Shown here piece after piece: positions 22,632 to 24,567 of a stretch of DNA of 24,567 nt. The stretch spans positions 1 to 24,567 of the forward strand of contig JAIRMT010000119.1 in the NCBI GenBank assembly GCA_031258505.1, written 5' to 3'. A program made the position numbers and the translations under genes. Source of the DNA: Treponema sp. GTDB taxonomy: Bacteria; Spirochaetota; Spirochaetia; Treponematales; Breznakiellaceae. A model generated the notes under the pieces. That model did not search any database, had not been told where the DNA came from, and saw only the letters and a list, made by a program, of their open reading frames with translations. The first letter of the stretch is position 1, and each line of letters opens with the position of its first letter.

Positions 22632-23543
22632 TTACAAGTCCGCCAAGTCAAACGGCGTTTCCTGATACACATAGTTCAGCCAGTTTGAGAAGAACAGATG
22701 GGCGTGGGCGCGCCAGCGAACCAGCGGTGGGCTGGATGGGTCATCATCAGGATAGTAGTTTCGAGGAACCGCGATAGGAAGCCCTTTACCCAGATCGCGG
22801 CGATATTCCCGGTCAAGTGTCAGCGAGTCGTATTCCAGATGGCCGGTAACGTAGATTTCTCGCCCGTCCCGCGCCGTAGCGATAAACACGCCGACCTCCT
22901 CAGTCGCGGACACCACAGTGAGGGCGCTTGTCGCCGTAATTGCATCATGGTCGCTTTCCGTGTGTCGAGACTGGGGCGCAAGGAATTCGTCGTCAAAGCC
23001 CCGAAACAGGGTTGTGAACCGCTCCTTCACCGTATGGGGAAAGATGCCAAAGAGCTTTTGCGGCAGTTCTCGCTTGGGAATCCCATAACGGTGATACAGT
23101 CCAGCCTGCGCACCCCAGCAGATATGCAAGGTAGACCATACATTTCTCCCTGAATAATCCAGAACCGCCCGTAACTCCTCCCAGTAATCCACTTCCTCAA
23201 AGTTCAGCGTCTCAACCGGCGCTCCAGTGATGATGAGGCCGTCAAAACGTCTATCCATAATCTGTTCCGACCTGATATAAAAACGCTCCAGATGACCCGG
23301 CGGCGCGTTACGGGACTCATGGCTTGCCATACGCAAGAAGGTAATATCAACCTGAATCGGACTATTGCTAAGAAGCCTGAGCAACTGCATCTCCGTATCC
23401 AGTGTCGTCGGCATAAGGTTCACGATAGCTACCTTGAGCGGCCTAATATCCTGATGACAGGCGCGCTCATAAGACATTACAAACACGTTTTCTGCCCTAA
23501 GCGCGTTATACGCCGGCAGGGTTGAAGGAATCTTGATCGGCAT
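22632..23543 (-). CDS. metA: Homoserine O-acetyltransferase (MetA family)
   Basis: Acylates homoserine, the first committed step of methionine synthesis. With the start at ATG 23543 (MPIKIPSTLP, the usual family beginning) the protein has 303 residues, and family numbering falls exactly in place: catalytic Cys142 in LHICWGAQAGLYH, His235 and Glu237 in TGHLEYDSL. Position 111 is glutamate (GAPVE). In studied MetA enzymes glutamate here goes with acetyl-CoA and glycine (E. coli) with succinyl-CoA, so acetylation is expected although the family is often annotated as succinyltransferase. A second in-frame ATG at 23549 is possible; neither has a clear ribosome site. It is divergent from the dehydrogenase gene and convergent with the VWA gene. 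Confidence 0.95.
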   Translation of the reverse strand: MPIKIPSTLPAYNALRAENVFVMSYERACHQDIRPLKVAIVNLMPTTLDTEMQLLRLLSNSPIQVDITFLRMASHESRNAPPGHLERFYIRSEQIMDRRFDGLIITGAPVETLNFEEVDYWEELRAVLDYSGRNVWSTLHICWGAQAGLYHRYGIPKRELPQKLFGIFPHTVKERFTTLFRGFDDEFLAPQSRHTESDHDAITATSALTVVSATEEVGVFIATARDGREIYVTGHLEYDSLTLDREYRRDLGKGLPIAVPRNYYPDDDPSSPPLVRWRAHAHLFFSNWLNYVYQETPFDLADL

Positions 23544-23594
23544 GAGCATACTATACTAAACTAAAAATAAAGGAGCAAGAGAGGAAGGGGGCTT

Positions 23595-24563
23595 ATGGAA
23601 GATAACGCGCTGGTGCTATTTCAGACAGACGCCGTGTTCAGACAGCGACTTACGAAGCAGCTTGACGGCATGACGCTTATTTTCAACGAAGGGGGCGACA
23701 CAGGCCGTATCGCGCCGGAGGTTGCGGCAGATATTACCGTTATTTTGGGCAATCCAGATATTGGCTTCACACGCCGCTGCCCTCGTCTGCGCTGGATACA
23801 GCTTCAAAGCGCCGGAACTGATGGCTATGTGAACGGCGAGCTTGGCGATAACGTACAACTCACAAACGCCACTGGCAGCTATGGGCATGGCGTGTCCGAA
23901 CACATGCTTGCCCAGACCCTTATGCTGTACAAGAAACTACATCTCTACCGTGATGAACAGAATAAGAGCCGCTGGCGAACCCGCGGCATGGTGAAAAGTA
24001 TTCAGGGCGCGATCGTTCTGGTCCTAGGCATGGGCGACATTGGCGGCGAGTACGCCCGCCGCATGAAAGCCCTCGGCGCTTATGTCATCGGCCTCCGCCG
24101 TACTCCTCAGCCCAAGCCAGACTTTGTGGATGAACAGTTTCTCGCCGAGCAACTCGACGAAGTCCTCCCACGCGCTGACATTGTTGCCTTGGCGTTACCT
24201 GGTGTGCAGGCCACCATCGGTATCATCAGCCGCGCCCGCATCAACAACATGAAGCAAGGCGCGATCATCATCAACGCTGGACGCGGTTCCGCCATTGACA
24301 CTCCGGCCCTCTGCGACGCACTGGAAACCGGCCATCTGGACGGAGCCGCCCTTGATGTAACAGACCCAGAGCCCCTGCCCACCGGTCATCGCCTCTGGAG
24401 CCTGGAGAACGCGCTCATCACGCCGCACATTGCCGGAGGTCACAACATGAAAGAGACCACTGGGTATATCATGGAATTAAACCTTGAAAACGCGGGAAGG
24501 TTTATGCGGGCGGAAGCCCTGAAGAATCTGGTAGATATGCAAACTGGCTACCGGATTCCGTAA
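23595..24563 (+). CDS. D-isomer-specific 2-hydroxyacid dehydrogenase
   Basis: NAD(P)-dependent oxidoreductase of 322 residues. The Rossmann motif is VLGMGDIGGEYARRM (143-157). The catalytic triad of the family is present: Arg230 in INAGRG, Glu259 in DVTDPEPL and His278 in TPHIAGG. The N-terminal substrate domain contains WIQLQSAGTDGY (67-78) and NATGSYGHGVSEH (91-103), seen in glyoxylate/hydroxypyruvate reductase-like members. The actual substrate (glyoxylate, hydroxypyruvate, a 2-ketoacid) cannot be told. The second nucleotide-binding motif lacks a clear acidic residue (IGLRRT, Arg168-Arg169), which suggests NADPH rather than NADH. The start is ATG 23595 behind a purine-rich GAGAGGAAGGGGG stretch. 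It is divergent from metA with only 51 bases between. Confidence 0.92.
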   Translation: MEDNALVLFQTDAVFRQRLTKQLDGMTLIFNEGGDTGRIAPEVAADITVILGNPDIGFTRRCPRLRWIQLQSAGTDGYVNGELGDNVQLTNATGSYGHGVSEHMLAQTLMLYKKLHLYRDEQNKSRWRTRGMVKSIQGAIVLVLGMGDIGGEYARRMKALGAYVIGLRRTPQPKPDFVDEQFLAEQLDEVLPRADIVALALPGVQATIGIISRARINNMKQGAIIINAGRGSAIDTPALCDALETGHLDGAALDVTDPEPLPTGHRLWSLENALITPHIAGGHNMKETTGYIMELNLENAGRFMRAEALKNLVDMQTGYRIP

Positions 24564-24567
24564 GCGC

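Overview
The window looks like a chromosomal segment of a spirochaete, most likely a free-living or gut-associated Treponema. The strongest lineage sign is an 895-residue GreA with a very long helical-repeat N-terminus fused to the normal GreA tail, an architecture known from Treponema and Borrelia. A type III glutamine synthetase, an amtB-glnK pair and a NifA-type sigma-54 activator fit the termite-gut Treponema group, but the species is my inference. Base composition looks close to even. I saw no rRNA, tRNA or CRISPR array.

Layout, left to right. (1) 1-3457: a minus-strand pair aroB > outer-membrane beta-barrel protein, overlapping at TAATG, then a roughly 600-base region without a convincing gene that holds a duplicated array of hairpins at the 3' side of glnN. 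(2) 3458-9250: a nitrogen-assimilation block on the minus strand: NifA-like activator > amtB > glnK > glnN (GSIII). A textbook -24/-12 promoter stands before amtB, and two copies of a TACATAAATGTA palindrome lie about 130 and 160 bases upstream of its predicted start. A third copy sits in the activator's own promoter. (3) 9307-12305: a phosphoglycolate-phosphatase-like HAD gene convergent with HD-hydrolase > mnmA (GTGA overlap), then transposase remnants of two insertion-sequence families. (4) 12306-14843: a TAXI-type substrate-binding lipoprotein divergent from the sodium/glutamate symporter gene gltS, followed by a mobile-element-like nested inverted repeat. (5) 14986-20531: rpe > membrane TPR protein on the minus strand, divergent from TPR protein > greA on the plus strand, with good sigma-70 promoters back to back. 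(6) 20676-24567: a VWA / repeat / transmembrane / FHA-like protein, metA with the acetyl-CoA-type Glu111, and a D-2-hydroxyacid dehydrogenase.

How it fits together: the central theme is nitrogen and glutamate. Ammonium uptake (AmtB), its PII sensor (GlnK), ammonia incorporation (GSIII) and glutamate uptake (GltS, perhaps with the TAXI protein) lie within about 11 kb, and the first two appear to be switched by the neighbouring NifA-type activator with RpoN. GlnK lacks the tyrosine that is uridylylated in enterobacteria, so it probably senses nitrogen only through effector binding. The rest is housekeeping (shikimate pathway, tRNA thiolation, pentose phosphate pathway, transcript cleavage, methionine synthesis) mixed with lineage-specific envelope and TPR proteins.

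Several genes (the activator, rpe, the 16889 TPR gene) have no Shine-Dalgarno sequence and have promoters placed so close that their mRNAs would be nearly or fully leaderless.
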